Of a DNA stretch of 64,000 nt, positions 25,248 to 37,709 are shown one piece after another. Made by a program: the position numbers and the translations under genes. The notes under the pieces are model-generated. The model ran no database searches, was not told the DNA's origin, and was given only the letters and a program-made list of their open reading frames with translations. This DNA is from Morchella semilibera. Lineage: Eukaryota > Ascomycota > Pezizomycetes > Pezizales > Morchellaceae. The stretch spans positions 2,635,973 through 2,699,972 of the forward strand of contig WBVU01000003.1 of the NCBI GenBank assembly GCA_009192285.1, written 5' to 3'. The stretch's first letter is position 1. Every line of letters begins with the position of its first letter.

Positions 25248-25903
25248 AATAACGGCTAATTCCACTCCGGGGGTCAGGTCGATCGGAGAGCTCGGCACAT
25301 GTACTCTAGCGATTTGGCTCACTGACCTATCGGTATATATACCGGAGATACCCATAGAAACATGATCAGATATCGAGATCTCCGTCCACCTTAAAACTGT
25401 TTGACTTAAACTGTGTCTATGAGTCCATGCTGACTGTGGTTAAGCATCCCTTTCTCGTATTATTATGGAGGTGAGGGTTCGTTCCCATATATCCTGTCAG
25501 TGCATGACAGGCCAGCTCTATTCTTGCTGCACATGACAGGAACTCCCGGCGCGGTCCCATGGTCAAAGTATGGGCACATGCACCCACACGCAGTTGCAAC
25601 ATTAGTGGATGCTTTTCTCAAGCCACCGTCACTATTACTCTCATTGTCCAAGTAAAATGAAATCTGATGGACGCCTACTTTATAGCTAGATCTCTGCCAC
25701 CGCAATATCTGTGTGAATTCAAATCCCCGGAGTGTTTAACCCTATCAATTGAGTGTCTACCTGTTGTGTTACTAGAATTACAAGAAGTCTGCTTGTAGGA
25801 GGTAGCTATAGGGCAGGAACATAACGGAACGTCGACCTTATGAAGGCTAGGGTTATTGCCCTGCTTTGCGTCAACACAACACCACTTTATAACCACAGGA
25901 GTA

Positions 25904-26063
25904 TAGTAGTCCACGAACACTACCTATTGACTAGCAGGGGTTATAATTTCATATATGGCAAGAACCAATACGTGTAGTTAAATTATGAGGGCTCCAGGTT
26001 CTGTTGATTTCCATTGGTCTAGACTAGCTACCATTCGTGGCAGCTGGTATTCGTGAACGACTG
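25904..26063 (+). mobile_element. MITE family C, 160 bp copy
   Basis: The right end reads TTCGTGAACGACTG followed by TA. The left end reads TAGTAGTCCACGAACAC after a TA at 25902-25903. The two are imperfect inverted repeats, and the right end matches the family C ends at 12669-12792 and 7019. It is non-coding. Confidence 0.55.
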
Positions 26064-27522
26064 TATCTTACACATCAGGTATCTCGAGCTACAACGACAA
26101 GTCAATTCACCTTAAATTATTTTCTTCTTATACCATACCAAAAGAAATCTGGTGCCAAAGCAATACCCTTATGATTAGACTCCGGGGCTATCGCCGTTTA
26201 ATCTTCTTATTATCCCAATTAATTGCTTTGCGCTACCTCTGTAGATAGGATGCTAGACATTGCGTCACAGCGCTTTACGGGCTTACGTCTGGGTTTACTC
26301 AGTGGACCGTAATTGCGTGTATGCTCCATACAGGAGGATATAAGCTGCATAAGTCTCGATCCGCCGAGCCCTCTCTCAAATTACCCTGTCAGTAGGGCAG
26401 CTTCCGGAACATCGTCCCCGTGAGCTGGAGTACGTACATACATAAGTACATGTATATACTTTGGTACATGATACGATAATGTATTTCCTGGAGAGGAGTT
26501 AAGGGAAAGGTACGAGTGTCATCTCCCGCTATTACAGGAAAAGAAAAAAAACGCATACCTCTTCGCGGATTCGAACAACACAACACACAGACATATACTG
26601 GAAGTCAACTAGGCTGCTGTTGGAAAACGGAGCCGACACGGGATTACGACACTCAATATTCCCACAAAGGAAGCCCGGCGATAGCTAGATAAAAGTCACC
26701 CCGGGGGAGAAGAAATAGTTGTGCTTTCTTTCTTTCTTACTAAGATATTTGTGATGGCGATGATGTTTTCGAATTTCTGTAACGTAGTCATTGTAGTTGT
26801 GGTTAATTGTGGACGTAGTGGTGCCGGCAGATCAGATGAGTGGTTGCCATTATCATAGAGATGGATTACGGCCAATGCCACCATACGTCTCCAATAAAAA
26901 AAAATAGGGGGGGGGACAACCTTACGGATTCATAGAACTTATCTCTTCGTGTGGGCATCTAGAGTGGTCGAAGAATAAAATTTCGTTCAAGGCCGCTGTT
27001 CTTCATGTCATGCCAGCATGCTCGACCGACCAACAGCCTCTCAGCGACATATCTATTTCTGTAATAGGCAGAACTGCATGGGACAACAATTTAAAGGGTA
27101 AATTCATGGATAGTCCATAAGCTGGAGCACACGTACCTAGGGAGACAAGAGCATTACTGGTGTGGATGCATCCCATCAATTGATCAATGAATTTGACGCC
27201 TAGCTCAAGATGTCAATAACTAAGCTTTCGAGGCAACAATGAACAGCAAAGACGGTCTAGCTTTATGTACGTAGCGATGCCAAATCTACCTATTATCGAG
27301 GATGTCTATCGGAGCGAGTGATATTCCTCTAAGGTGAATGGACGGGTCCACGTCGCGACGGTGGCGCTTGTGGCCAAGAGCAGCTGAAAGATTTCGGCTA
27401 TTCTACTTGAGAGAGTTAAATGCTTTCATAGAGGATAAGATCTATGATCATAACACAATTAACATGTAGTAACAGAAATAAAGCTAGCAATACAAGTCGG
27501 GGAACTAAGAATATCTAAATTA

Positions 27523-27693
27523 CAGTATGAAAAAATGGGATGAAATCACTACCATAGGACTACGGAATTTAGTGACAAATACCGAATTAAATCGGCATTA
27601 GAGGAAGAGTACTGTACAAATACCGTATTCTTACCGCAATGCTAGCGTACCAACGAGCATACCGTAGTGATCCCACCCCTCTTTTTGGTACTG
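27523..27693 (+). mobile_element. MITE family B, complete 171 bp copy
   Basis: The left end CAGTATGAAAAAATGGGATG and the reverse complement of the right end (CAGTACCAAAAAGAGGGGTG) are terminal inverted repeats that continue into ATCACTAC. TA dinucleotides flank both ends (27521-27522 and 27694-27695). The interior matches the degenerate copy at 3323-3500. Confidence 0.75.
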
Positions 27694-27704
27694 TACCTAT
27701 GAGG

Positions 27705-27772
27705 GTAAAAAGAAAAAAAAAAGAAAAAAAAAAGGAAAGGAAAGGAAAGGAAAAAGAAAAGAAAAGAAGAAG
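27705..27772 (+). repeat. A/G-rich polypurine tract
   Basis: GGAAA/AAAAG units directly after the family B MITE. It may be simple-sequence growth next to an insertion. Confidence 0.75.
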
Positions 27773-29810
27773 GACTGAGGAGTCACCCTACCGTAGACCT
27801 CTATGAATAAAGTAAGTGGATAATGCTACTTAAAGCAAAACCAGTCGTGCATAAATTACATATAGAAGTAGTATAGATAATAATCCTTATTTTTGGCCTC
27901 AAGAGCCCCAAGCGATTGAGTTAGATAGCAAACAGTAGGTACATAAGTTTCATTCTCTTATTTACGCACATTCCCTCCGGATCCATGATACTTCTCGTTA
28001 TCAAATATTAGCAAATTAAGTGCTACACACTATAGAGAGGATTTCATGTTTCGTAGACTCACAAAGAATGACGACGGTCTTGTCCGAGTCATCGGCTAGC
28101 ATTTCGGGCAGATCGATCCAGAGACGTCGTTCTGACTGCCTGTTATTAATAATATCCTAGAGAACAGCGACTTCTCGTGTTTCAGAGTGTCCGTGCGCTT
28201 GTAGATCAACAGCGGTGTATAAATCATAACCTATCACTCGCATTCCTGATGTCATTGGTGACCCTCATTTATTATTTATCTATACTTCATACATGCATAC
28301 AACCCTCAGGTTATGGTAATTACCTCCGGGAGCAGACGTAATCGGTGACTCTCGATTGATTGATTGTTTGATCGACCCAACTCGAGAACACAACGACCAC
28401 CACCACCCCGATTGTTAGTTGGGGCGCGCCTTGAACCCCATACTCGTATATATATTTGTTTTTAAGGGATAATTGTTCGTTCTTTTTGGTTTAACCCCCT
28501 ATGGTCAATGACTTTAGTTGTCCAATTTATAACCAAGTCCGGGAACCACCCACAGATATCTGTTAATAATCAAGCTCTCAGTAAGCCTGGTTGTAGAAGT
28601 AGCTAACAAATATCGTCCGCGTAGTGGTTAAATCGGAATCCGCCGGTGCTTTGGTCCTAGATACGCAAGGTTTATCAAGTTGTTTGACCTCTATCGGGGT
28701 AACTCAAGCATATGATGCGCGCGGCGACTGAAACGCCTTGTAAGATATACCCGGGAGGACGCCGCAGTCTTCTTTGCTTGTATGGTTTGGCATGTGCTTT
28801 AGTGAACTAAACCTAGCTTCCCCATCGTCGCGGCCGGGTCGTGATTGTTACCGAACTATAGCTTAGCTAGTAGGTCAGCGATATTATAAGCAACACCAAG
28901 GCCACAAGGATATTTTCAATTTCTTAAATAAGAAGGGGATAATTAATGGGTTAGTTTATAATCACAGGAGATGGGGAGCCGTGCGTTCCATGAGCGGGCC
29001 TGGATAGACAAGCTAGCTGCCAGCTACAGAAGCTAAAATTATATCCTATTACAGGAGATATTCTAAAATTCCTCCAGATACGTAACCTTCATACCCCCGT
29101 GAGTCCACAGGATAGGCTTATATATCCTAACAGAAGGATATATATCACAGTACTATTATTATACCACATGTACACACCATCAGGGCGGCAGGATGGCAAG
29201 TATATATACGTACTTTATATAGAGCTCCAGAGTGGTAGGACGGTAAGGCAGGTAGTGGGTAGTCAGAATACTAAACCGCCATCGTCATAGTTATAATTAT
29301 ACCATCACCAGCTATACGATCATTTCCATCACTATCCCAAGGGTTGGGGTGGAGAATTTATAATTTAGTGATTGATACTATAGTGTACTTTATATAGAAG
29401 GCAAACTATTACCTGACAATAGAGTGAAGAGGAGTGATGGTAAGAGAGGCGAATATTTTTCATATTATTACTCTTCATGACCCTTGGTAGTAACCTATAG
29501 GTAGTGGTTGATACGTCAATTACTGGAAACTACATGGGCCGGCCACTGAAACTTTAAGTTATCTCTACGTATACAAGCTTGTAGTAGCCTCCTACTTATG
29601 CTAAAGGGGTGGGATCGGGAATGAGGCTTGACTCGTGAAATGTTCAAAAACCTAAGGGCACTAGGATGCACTCGGGGTAGGGACAGGACTGGGACGAGGG
29701 TGGAACTGGACAAAGTAGCTGGTTCAAAGAATTTTGATATATAGAGTACTTTACAAAGTACTAGACGTAGTATACAGCGCCACGAGTGGTCAAAGATAGA
29801 GGAGCAGAGA

Positions 29811-29962
29811 CTATACTTCGGTTGTCAGTAAATGCTGCCCCCAGAAAAAACCAAAAGTTTGTAATAGATCTTGTTATCTCCCTTATCAAATAGTTGATCT
29901 CCCATATGTACAAATTCTCGCCCTCTGTTATAGGCCGGCAGCAATTGGGAGCTTAGGGGATA
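29811..29962 (-). mobile_element. MITE family E, copy 2 (inverted, diverged)
   Basis: It shares CAGTAAATGCTG, TTATCAAATAGTTGATCTCC and CTCTRTTATAGG with the reverse complement of 12899-13050, in the same order and at nearly the same spacing. The terminal repeats are degraded. It is non-coding. Confidence 0.65.
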
Positions 29963-31790
29963 GAGACGGGGTGTAAGGCACACAACTTAGGCGAGGGCTG
30001 TACTAGCAGGGTGAGAACGGGAACAAGAACAGATCAGTCGTAACACGCCGTGATACCCCGCCCCCCCCCCCTGCTCCCCCTCCCACCGTCCACGAAATCG
30101 CGCAATTAACCTCCTGCCCCCCTTACCAATACACGACTTTAGTAGCCAGCGCCGAGACGGTCCAGCTCACTAATATTAGTGAACAAGACCACTTTCAAGC
30201 TTTAGTCTTCGCCTTGGTTGTGTACCTAGCTTGGCCCTTTGTGACGTACGTCTAGCTGTTTTTAGTTGTTCGTTCAGTCGCCCCGCGCCCGTGATAGTTC
30301 TATTTGTTTTTCTAGGGGGTTTTCCACATAAGTATTATTAATATCATACAGATCTGTAATATGAGATTTCTTTTGGGAGCTTGTTTCCCTGTCATGTAAC
30401 TTCTCTTCCTTTCTTCCTCGAGCTCCCCCGCGACGTATTTAACGTATTATTCCTAGACATGTTAAAACATTACTATTTTTCTTATCCTTATTATCCTGGA
30501 CCTCGTTGTGGTCACCCAGTTTCTCTCAGTCCCGTTCTTGTCCTTAAACCTCGATGTATATTCTGATTTGACCCTGATCCACGTTCCCGCCCCATTATAT
30601 TACACGTAAGTCCTAAGATGAAGTCACTTCAAATCCCCCGGGCATATATATGCAAATGAATAATGTTTCCGAAGTGATATAATCTTAGTCGAGTATCGAC
30701 TAGCTCCTACAGCCAAAGTCAGTTAATTGAAGATTAGATCTCCCCAATCAAAAGTAGCGAGGATAGATGTTCGTTTCTACAAAGCACCCGGCCACTACCT
30801 CATATATTCGTACAAGTATATGAATCTATATATACTTAATGGCGCGCTTTGAATTGATTATAACTTCCCACATATATATAGCCAAAACGGAATGTAGTTT
30901 AGTCTTCGCCAGTAGGTACTCTGACATAGCTATAGGTTAATATGTTTCACAATTTTTTGGATTTAGGATGAATTTGGATCTGTATCTGATAGTGTACTAA
31001 TAGAATGATAGAAATAACTTACAAAATTAATGAAAAACATATAATATATAATAGTTTTTGACTAATAAACAATTCAACTGTGGGTAAAATACCCATTCGG
31101 CGAATAGTTTATAAGGAAGAGGAGAAAGAGAGAGCATCCATGGAGAGAACGAAAATTGTTGATTTCCTATGTTGGTTTGGTTTAGTGTTGTTTCATTATT
31201 GGTGAGAGATATTACCCTTTGGTTATGGCAGTCACCCCCTCCCCATTCCCGGGAGTGACGTTGTATGTATGAAGGATAAATAAATAATAGGCCGGGGCCA
31301 TGCGTTTCGGGCAGCATCGAGTGATGGGTTATGACACGAGCTTAAATTCGGCGTTGAGTGGCTTACATGTACATATATGTAGTTACCACCTCTACATCAG
31401 CTAGCGTGGCATTTGCCAACGACCAGTGGACAACAACACTTTCTGAACATCCACCCCAACAACCTCTTCACTTCAGAAATCAGTTTAAACCTGCGGAGGA
31501 GCTGATGATTCTAGGCTAGGCCTAGGGGTTACCCGAAACATAACCCTGCAGGGTTAGGGCTGTTTTATTTCTAAATCGACAAGTTACAACACAACAACGC
31601 GAGAGAAAACCCCCACATGCACAGCCAGTCAAAATGAAAATGGAATAATCTGATCTCCTAATCCCTTCTTTCTCTCCCGATCTGCACTGATCTGGGAAGT
31701 GTTCGGTTTTCGATATCCCCCTTCTCCCCTCTTCCTCCCCCATACTCACCCTCCGTCTCAACCCCTTCTTCCCCTCCAACAATTCTAATC

Positions 31791-32636
31791 ATGCCACTGC
31801 TCAGCCTCCCAAACGAAATTCTCCTTCAGATTGCCGAGGGTCTCGATAGTGTCAAAGCCACATATGCCCTCTTTCTCACAAATCGGCGTTTTGCAAATCT
31901 CCTCGCACCAGTTCTCCTAAATTATGCGATCCACAATGGTAGACATTGTGTGACAGCGCTCTACCTCGCAGCAACGAACGCGGATGTAAAGATGATACGA
32001 CTGCTACTTGAGAAAGGGACAAACATCCGAATTATAGATGACGATGATATGAGACGTAGCGTTACCGATGATAACGTTGATAAGCTACTTAAGCTTCTGC
32101 TTGAACAAGGTGCCCACAGCATCATCCAAGATCATGTCTGTGGTGGCACAGCTTTACATTTTGCCGCCGAATGCGGGCACGAAGGAGTCACTAGGTTGCT
32201 ACTGGAAAGGGGCATGAACGCTTCCGTTAAAGACATGTTTGGACGAACAGCCCTACAATGGGCTGCCGTCGAAGGCCATGAAACGATAGTACGGTTACTT
32301 TTAGAAAACGGAGTGGACGTTAATGGGGGGGATTACGATGATATCACCGCATTACATCGAGCTGCCGAGCGTGGCTGTGATAATGTTGTGCGGTTATTAC
32401 TGGAGAAGGGGGCGAATGTCGATGCGCAGGATTCAGAGCGTGCGACACCACTCCATTGGGCCGCCGAATTTAAGAACCTCCCGACCGCAAGGCTTTTGAT
32501 AGAGCTAGGCGCGGATCATACTATTAAGAATAGTGGTGGAGTTGCACCGCTTGACGATGTGACGGACGAAAAAACACTGCAATTGGCTTTAGCACCAAGA
32601 AAGACAAAGACATATCCAGATGCTACTAGACGTTAA
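31791..32636 (+). CDS. F-box/ankyrin-repeat protein
   Basis: An intronless 281-residue protein. The N-terminus (LLSLPNEILLQIAEGLDS, residues about 3-20, continuing to about 45) is an F-box-like motif, which in this architecture usually links to an SCF ubiquitin ligase through Skp1. At least five ankyrin repeats follow, at about residues 50-85, 117-147, 150-180, 183-213 and 216-247. They are recognisable by TALHFAAECGHEGVTRLLLE and close variants. A less regular segment near 80-115 is a decayed repeat. No signal peptide or membrane helix is seen. It sits alone at the edge of the repeat desert. F-box/ankyrin genes are often amplified in filamentous fungi; the substrate cannot be guessed. The start is the first ATG of a clean frame with the motif right after it. 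Confidence 0.85.
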   Translation: MPLLSLPNEILLQIAEGLDSVKATYALFLTNRRFANLLAPVLLNYAIHNGRHCVTALYLAATNADVKMIRLLLEKGTNIRIIDDDDMRRSVTDDNVDKLLKLLLEQGAHSIIQDHVCGGTALHFAAECGHEGVTRLLLERGMNASVKDMFGRTALQWAAVEGHETIVRLLLENGVDVNGGDYDDITALHRAAERGCDNVVRLLLEKGANVDAQDSERATPLHWAAEFKNLPTARLLIELGADHTIKNSGGVAPLDDVTDEKTLQLALAPRKTKTYPDATRR

Positions 32637-34575
32637 TATCTTGAGGAGGGGGTTGATTATTCGCATTATTTTTCAGGGAGGGCGTTTATATTTTATTTCT
32701 TCTCGTATACATTTTTCTTCAAGGCGCGAATGGGCACTACTTACTAGAGAATCTTTTCACGCACGTTCCTTATAATTTTTATTACCATGTTTTCTTGGTC
32801 CTCTATTAGAGAGTTGTGGGTTTCACGGGTTGGGTTTGGGAAGGAGAGCTAGAACATTTGCATAACCTAGGTATCTAGGCTTAAGAAAGAATACTTATTG
32901 GATTAGTTTTACAAGTCGTAGTACATACCACATCACGACCTAGGGGAAATTGAAGCTCACGATTATGAGAGGCCTGTAAAGCCACTATCCTTTTTCGCCT
33001 TTGTCAACAAATTTGATACGTAATCTAATCTTGCAATCTATGATTCCAACTTTACGTTTCACGATGCCGTAATCTCGGCCCTACGGCCAGCCTATAGTGC
33101 TGAGTCATCTAGGAGTAAGAAAGGTCGTGATCGACGTCATATCATTAATGTTACCTTAAGGCCCGTTTGGCAAAACGAAGTTTTCCGAGCACAGGCCTTT
33201 TGGCCGAAAGGGGCTATATAATGCCAATATATGAGTCCCTATTGTCCGGTGGGGAATTTCACCACTGGTAATTGTTGGCATAGCATGGCATAAAGACTGA
33301 AATCCAGCATTATACTAACATAAGGACTAAAACTCAGTGCTTTTACCACCGGTGGTTTACAATTTACTACCGCTGGTTAAATTACTACCTGGACTTAGAG
33401 CCTTTTTTTTTTTACCAGATCAAATATTTGAAAAGTACTCGGATTTATCAGTTTCCAGGATTAAGCTTTGGTATAAGAGAAATACTACATCACTATCCCG
33501 GGATGATAAAGTAAAGCTTACGAACTCGATCATGTATATACCTACAAGTTTGCAACTCAGAAAGAGAATAATGTGAGCGATAAAGGTTGAGGCTTAGAAT
33601 AGAGGAAGTGTACCTTTGTCCTATGTCGTATATGTTTTATAAAATAAATGATCTAAACCCTAGGGACCTCAACCCTTGCGATTGAAAGCAGCTCAATCGA
33701 TAGTGACCTCAACCCAACCTCTGACCCCCAGGATCGGCTAGCACTTGTGGCACGGTCCAGGTTGCGAATTTGACAAGTTTCATCCGCCAAGGCGATACAC
33801 CTTTGGCCCAGTAGGGCGTATCATAGCTCTCGTTAATGAGCAATCGATCGCGCTGAGACAACTTTTGAAACAGATTGGCTGGCAGCACGGACCTGACCAT
33901 CTTACGTCCCTACCATGCGATAGTCCTGACGTAGCCTACCGTTAGCCCGGTACTCTATCTACAATTATTATATACAACTATTATTGCCTCTGAGTACCCT
34001 TCCAACGTCAGTCCGGTATCCTACCGCCTCTCAATGGAGCCAGATCAATAGGTATCTTGATTAAATTTGGTATATTTGATAAACAGACCACATGATGATC
34101 GATATGCAGAGGGTAGTGGTGTTTCTTTTATGTAGCAAACCAGGCGGGAACCCCCACCCATGGGGATATAGGAACGCAGTGAATCAGGGTCAAAACCATT
34201 TCTTACCTGTTCCGGGGAACAAATAAAACCAACGCCGCGCCAGCAAGGAGATGAGTGTAAAATTGTTCTCTAGCTAATTTGGGGGGTAAGAGTGCTAGCC
34301 TCTTGATGCCATGTGTCTGAAAATTCAACGTCGCAGCCCGCCGGCCTGCAATCATTAGTCAGGGCCAACATGCAGTATCCACTGATTGACAGCAATTGGC
34401 ATGGTCACCACCATCGTTATCGATTTTCTCAAGCCGGACGTACGCAGCGCTTCCATAGTTCTTGCTCCTGGTGCCAAACATACTCAGGATATCCCACTAT
34501 CGCCCTGTCAATCACCCTCCGACGACTGAGCCTGAAGACTCACCTCAGCTACGTTACATATCCTTAACAAGAAAA
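32637..34575. other. Intergenic region
   Basis: No supportable gene. A frame at 33337-33576 and small frames at 33709-33945 have no recognisable content. GGCCCGTTTGGCAAAACG at about 33161-33178 resembles a hAT-type end, but no partner repeat was found downstream. Confidence 0.6.
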
Positions 34576-35984
34576 ATGTCTGACGTCACGACAGCCTTGC
34601 ATTCAGTCACCACCCCGCCTCATCCTAGCGCACCGACTATTGAAAGATGTAAAGAAAGACTCGAGTATTATGTTTTAGACAGAAGACAGAAGCCGGAACT
34701 AAGGGCTATGGTAGACCCTCTGTTGACAGATGCGACCAAGCAAGCCGAAACCATGGTAGCAACATTAATTGGTCCAGAATATGGCTGTCCTCCTAAGATA
34801 GCAATTAAGCTATCGATACTGACACTTTATGACTTAGTTGTGTTGCTCGGTTTGTCTTCCATAATGTTAAATCCTGAACTTGTCCAGACCCTAACCCCCA
34901 TAACTTTGAAAGATGATAGTAGTTCTATGAATCTTGAGGAAAACTCAAAGCGGATTGAAACTCTTGAAAAAACTCTTTATCAAATCACCGATATTTATTC
35001 CCTAGCCAATCCTGCTGGAATTAAATCCATCAGGTTTTTGAATCACCGCCAGGGTAAAAAGGATGTAAAGAAGGCAAACGTCAAGGAGGTAGTCGGTCGT
35101 TGTGCCTGGGTTGGTCTTACGATGATGGGTACAGAGCTACGGAGGAAGATCCTGACCCCTTTCGTGCTCAAAGACATAGGCTCGATGAAAAAGCCGATTT
35201 TGGTGATGATCAATATCACTAACGGACAGGTAACATCTTGATATCCATGCTTTTCTTTTCAGAAGTTTAACTTTATATCCCGAGGACCAGTTCTAACTTA
35301 TTTTTTCCAGGTTGAGGGTGAAAGAAAAGGCCTCCTTGAAAAGGTTATTCTCGATTGCCTGGAGCAAGTGAGGCAAGCTTCAAAGCCTAGTGGTTGTATC
35401 ATATATTCCACACTCCGTGATATTAAGTGATCGCATGCGTGTGTCTGATTTGATAACACTTTAAAACTGTTTCATTCCACTTCTCTCGTGTTGGAAATGA
35501 TAAGGGTGCAGCCAAGCTACTTCAATCTCTTAAGGATCACCCTGCGGTGGGGGATTATATTGATTGCCTACCAAGTAAGCTATATTTACCCCGCTCTTAA
35601 TACAACATCCTTCTTTGGAGCGTTTGCTAAAACCGAACCTAGGACATGCCCTTGAATCAATCGATGAAGAGAGTGAGGAGTGGAGAAGGGAAGCGAAGTG
35701 GGAGATAGTATGTTACGCTTCAACTTTCATTAGATACCTAAAGCCATGAATATTACTAACTTAAATCGTCTCCTTTACTCTATCAGATCCCCAAACTATT
35801 ACTTGGCGCAATTTTGTCATATGTAAGTCCCAGTCCGATATACATGTACGCTTCAAACGGAGATACATCTTCTAATAACCCTTCACAGATGTATGATCCG
35901 GATGACAACTTGATTAATATCATGGACGATTTTTCCAAGGATTTAATGCCAGGATTGGACGACGATATCCCGGAGGACAACTAG
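34576..35984 (+). CDS. vWA-domain-like fungal protein, one odd splice site
   Basis: A cytosolic-looking protein resembling the fungal von Willebrand factor A-like family. Typical blocks are present: IKSIRFLNHR, the MIDAS-like GLTMMGTELRRKIL, KKPILVMINITNG, FHFSRVGNDKGAAKLL, HPAVGDYIDCLP and, near the end, KLLLGAILSYMYDPDD. Exons are 34576-35229, 35311-35392, about 35467-35574, 35643-35707, 35787-35822 and 35889-35984. They give 1,041 nt (346 residues). The third exon is the problem: homology requires it to begin near 35467, but the preceding bases are TTTAAAA, with no AG. A canonical acceptor exists at 35511, in the same phase, but it deletes about 15 conserved residues. Either the AG was lost by a G-to-A change or the gene uses the shorter form. 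The first ATG of the family-like segment (MSDVTTALH) was preferred over an upstream one at 34462. Confidence 0.75.
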
Positions 35985-37709
35985 CCGCACCATTCTAACC
36001 ACTACTACAGTATTTACCTCTAGGAACACTAGGTTCAGCTAGGGGGGGGGGGGTGGCGTTGAGCTCTACCGTCTATTTTTTTATTAACCTATACATAACC
36101 CAAATTCCTCTTTAACTCAAACTACCACCAAATATACACTGACAACACCCTTTTGTTTCTTTTGTTGGGTTTATAAGCCTAAAGAATATATTCGTTTCCT
36201 TCCTAGTAGCAGCCTCTTTGAAGATCAACCAGGCTTCTTTTTCCAGGGGACCTTCCTGGGCCTAGCTAGTCAGCTACATTGACTGGTCATGCAACCTGTT
36301 GCTGTACACATACGCAGCGTTCAGCCCATTGTTTTGGTAGAATATGCAAGTGGATCTTCTACCACATTTACAATTTGTACATACCACTATCATGCGCATG
36401 CCTGAGGAATATATTCCAAATACTAGCTCCTGGGACAAATTCGACATGCAGACCCAGAGTAAAAAGGGTCTTATAGGATAAGTAAATATATTTCTTGTGG
36501 CGTACTCGGATAGATATGTGTATGTGTGTAGGCCTATCGACTCAATGAAATTTTGGGGTGTTTTGTGGTTCTGGTTGTGGTTCGTCGTCCACAACTCCAT
36601 GCATGCAGCTGCGCACGTCGAAATAAAGTTAGCCAAGACGAGGTACGCACACCTACATACCTGTTCAGGTCTGTGCACTCAATACAACTTTCTTTTTTCT
36701 ATCTAGGGTTTGGTAAGGATGCGTTGCCGGTTAGAACTCGATAGCTACAGCTGCCCCCCCTCGAGTAGCAGTAAAGAAGATGAGCCAGAGCAGCTCTGCC
36801 ATTATATCCGGCATGATATCCGGTATGATACCGTCTTCCCATTGCCAGTCTGCGCGCGAAATATAATGTTCGTGCACACATACAGTATATGCCAGCCGTT
36901 ACGGCTCTGCAGTGTAGATTGTACTCGCGTATGGAGTGGCGGAGCTCTGCCATACAGATAACCCTATTGCATTTTCTGAGCCTTTCCCCTATCTACCCCC
37001 GAGTAGAATAAAGTCGATCGATGACTCAGGGATTCGTCATTGGCCAAGCAAGTCCCAAATATTCAATGCGTCTAGGCAGATAGACATGCAGAAAGTATTT
37101 ACATCGGACTTTCACAAACTCGTGATTTCAATGCTCTTCAAGTAAGACTCTAGCTCTTGATATAGGCTGATACGTGCGGCAAGCCGCCCAATAGAATAAA
37201 TCCCTCAAGCCTCTAGCTGTTGGTACAATCTGTATTTCTGAGTGCGAGATGACCGCCCCCATGTTAATATGATCTGTATCCATCATATTTCGTCACTCGA
37301 GATGACCTGCCACTCAAGTCACCCAAGCACAACGAACAAACAACAAAGTGCAAATTGGCAGCAATCATCTAACTGTCCATTCTAATCAGAAGAAACACCA
37401 AATATGATATCCATGGTTACTATGGCATTAAACCCCACCCAGCATCTCACCTCTCCCCTCTCCAGTCTTCCTAACATATGAGGCAACATTATCTAGTCAT
37501 CGCAATCCATTCTAACGTTTCGTTCGTCTTAAGGTTTGTTGACATTGGAGTTAAGGAAAAAGGAAAGAAAAAAAAATTGAAAAACACCTAGAATAGCTTT
37601 TACCCCCATCTCGAGAAGAAATGAAACGAGTGAACTCCCTTTTCTCCCCCCTCCCCCCTCCCGAAAGCCCAAGGAAAAGAAGAAAAAGACAAGAAAGAAA
37701 GTAGCAGCC
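35985..37709. other. Intergenic region between convergent genes
   Basis: No supportable gene. A G run at 36042-36051 and AT-rich sequence with short palindromic motifs are present. Several overlapping 60-130 codon frames on both strands at 36274-36961 show no conserved motif. The A-rich stretch at 37554-37575 and the CT-rich sequence near 37638-37665 lie downstream of eIF1A. Confidence 0.55.

Larger units (their letters stand above)
23399..31790. other. 8 kb repeat desert
   Basis: No supportable gene. It contains MITEs of families D (23873-24038), C (25904-26063), B (27523-27693) and E (29811-29962). Purine-rich A/G tracts occur at about 25167-25247 and 27705-27772, and a C run near 30059-30070. 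Frames are short and interrupted. The composition is AT-rich throughout, consistent with decayed transposons. Confidence 0.7.

Noticed and set aside
26540-26650. Possible minus-strand tRNA: GTTCGAATCC followed by a T run
   Set aside because: The T-arm stem has a mismatch and two wobble pairs, and no matching acceptor stem, D-arm or A box could be placed.
33161-33420. hAT-like end GGCCCGTTTGGCAAAACG
   Set aside because: No inverted partner and no 8 bp target duplication were found.
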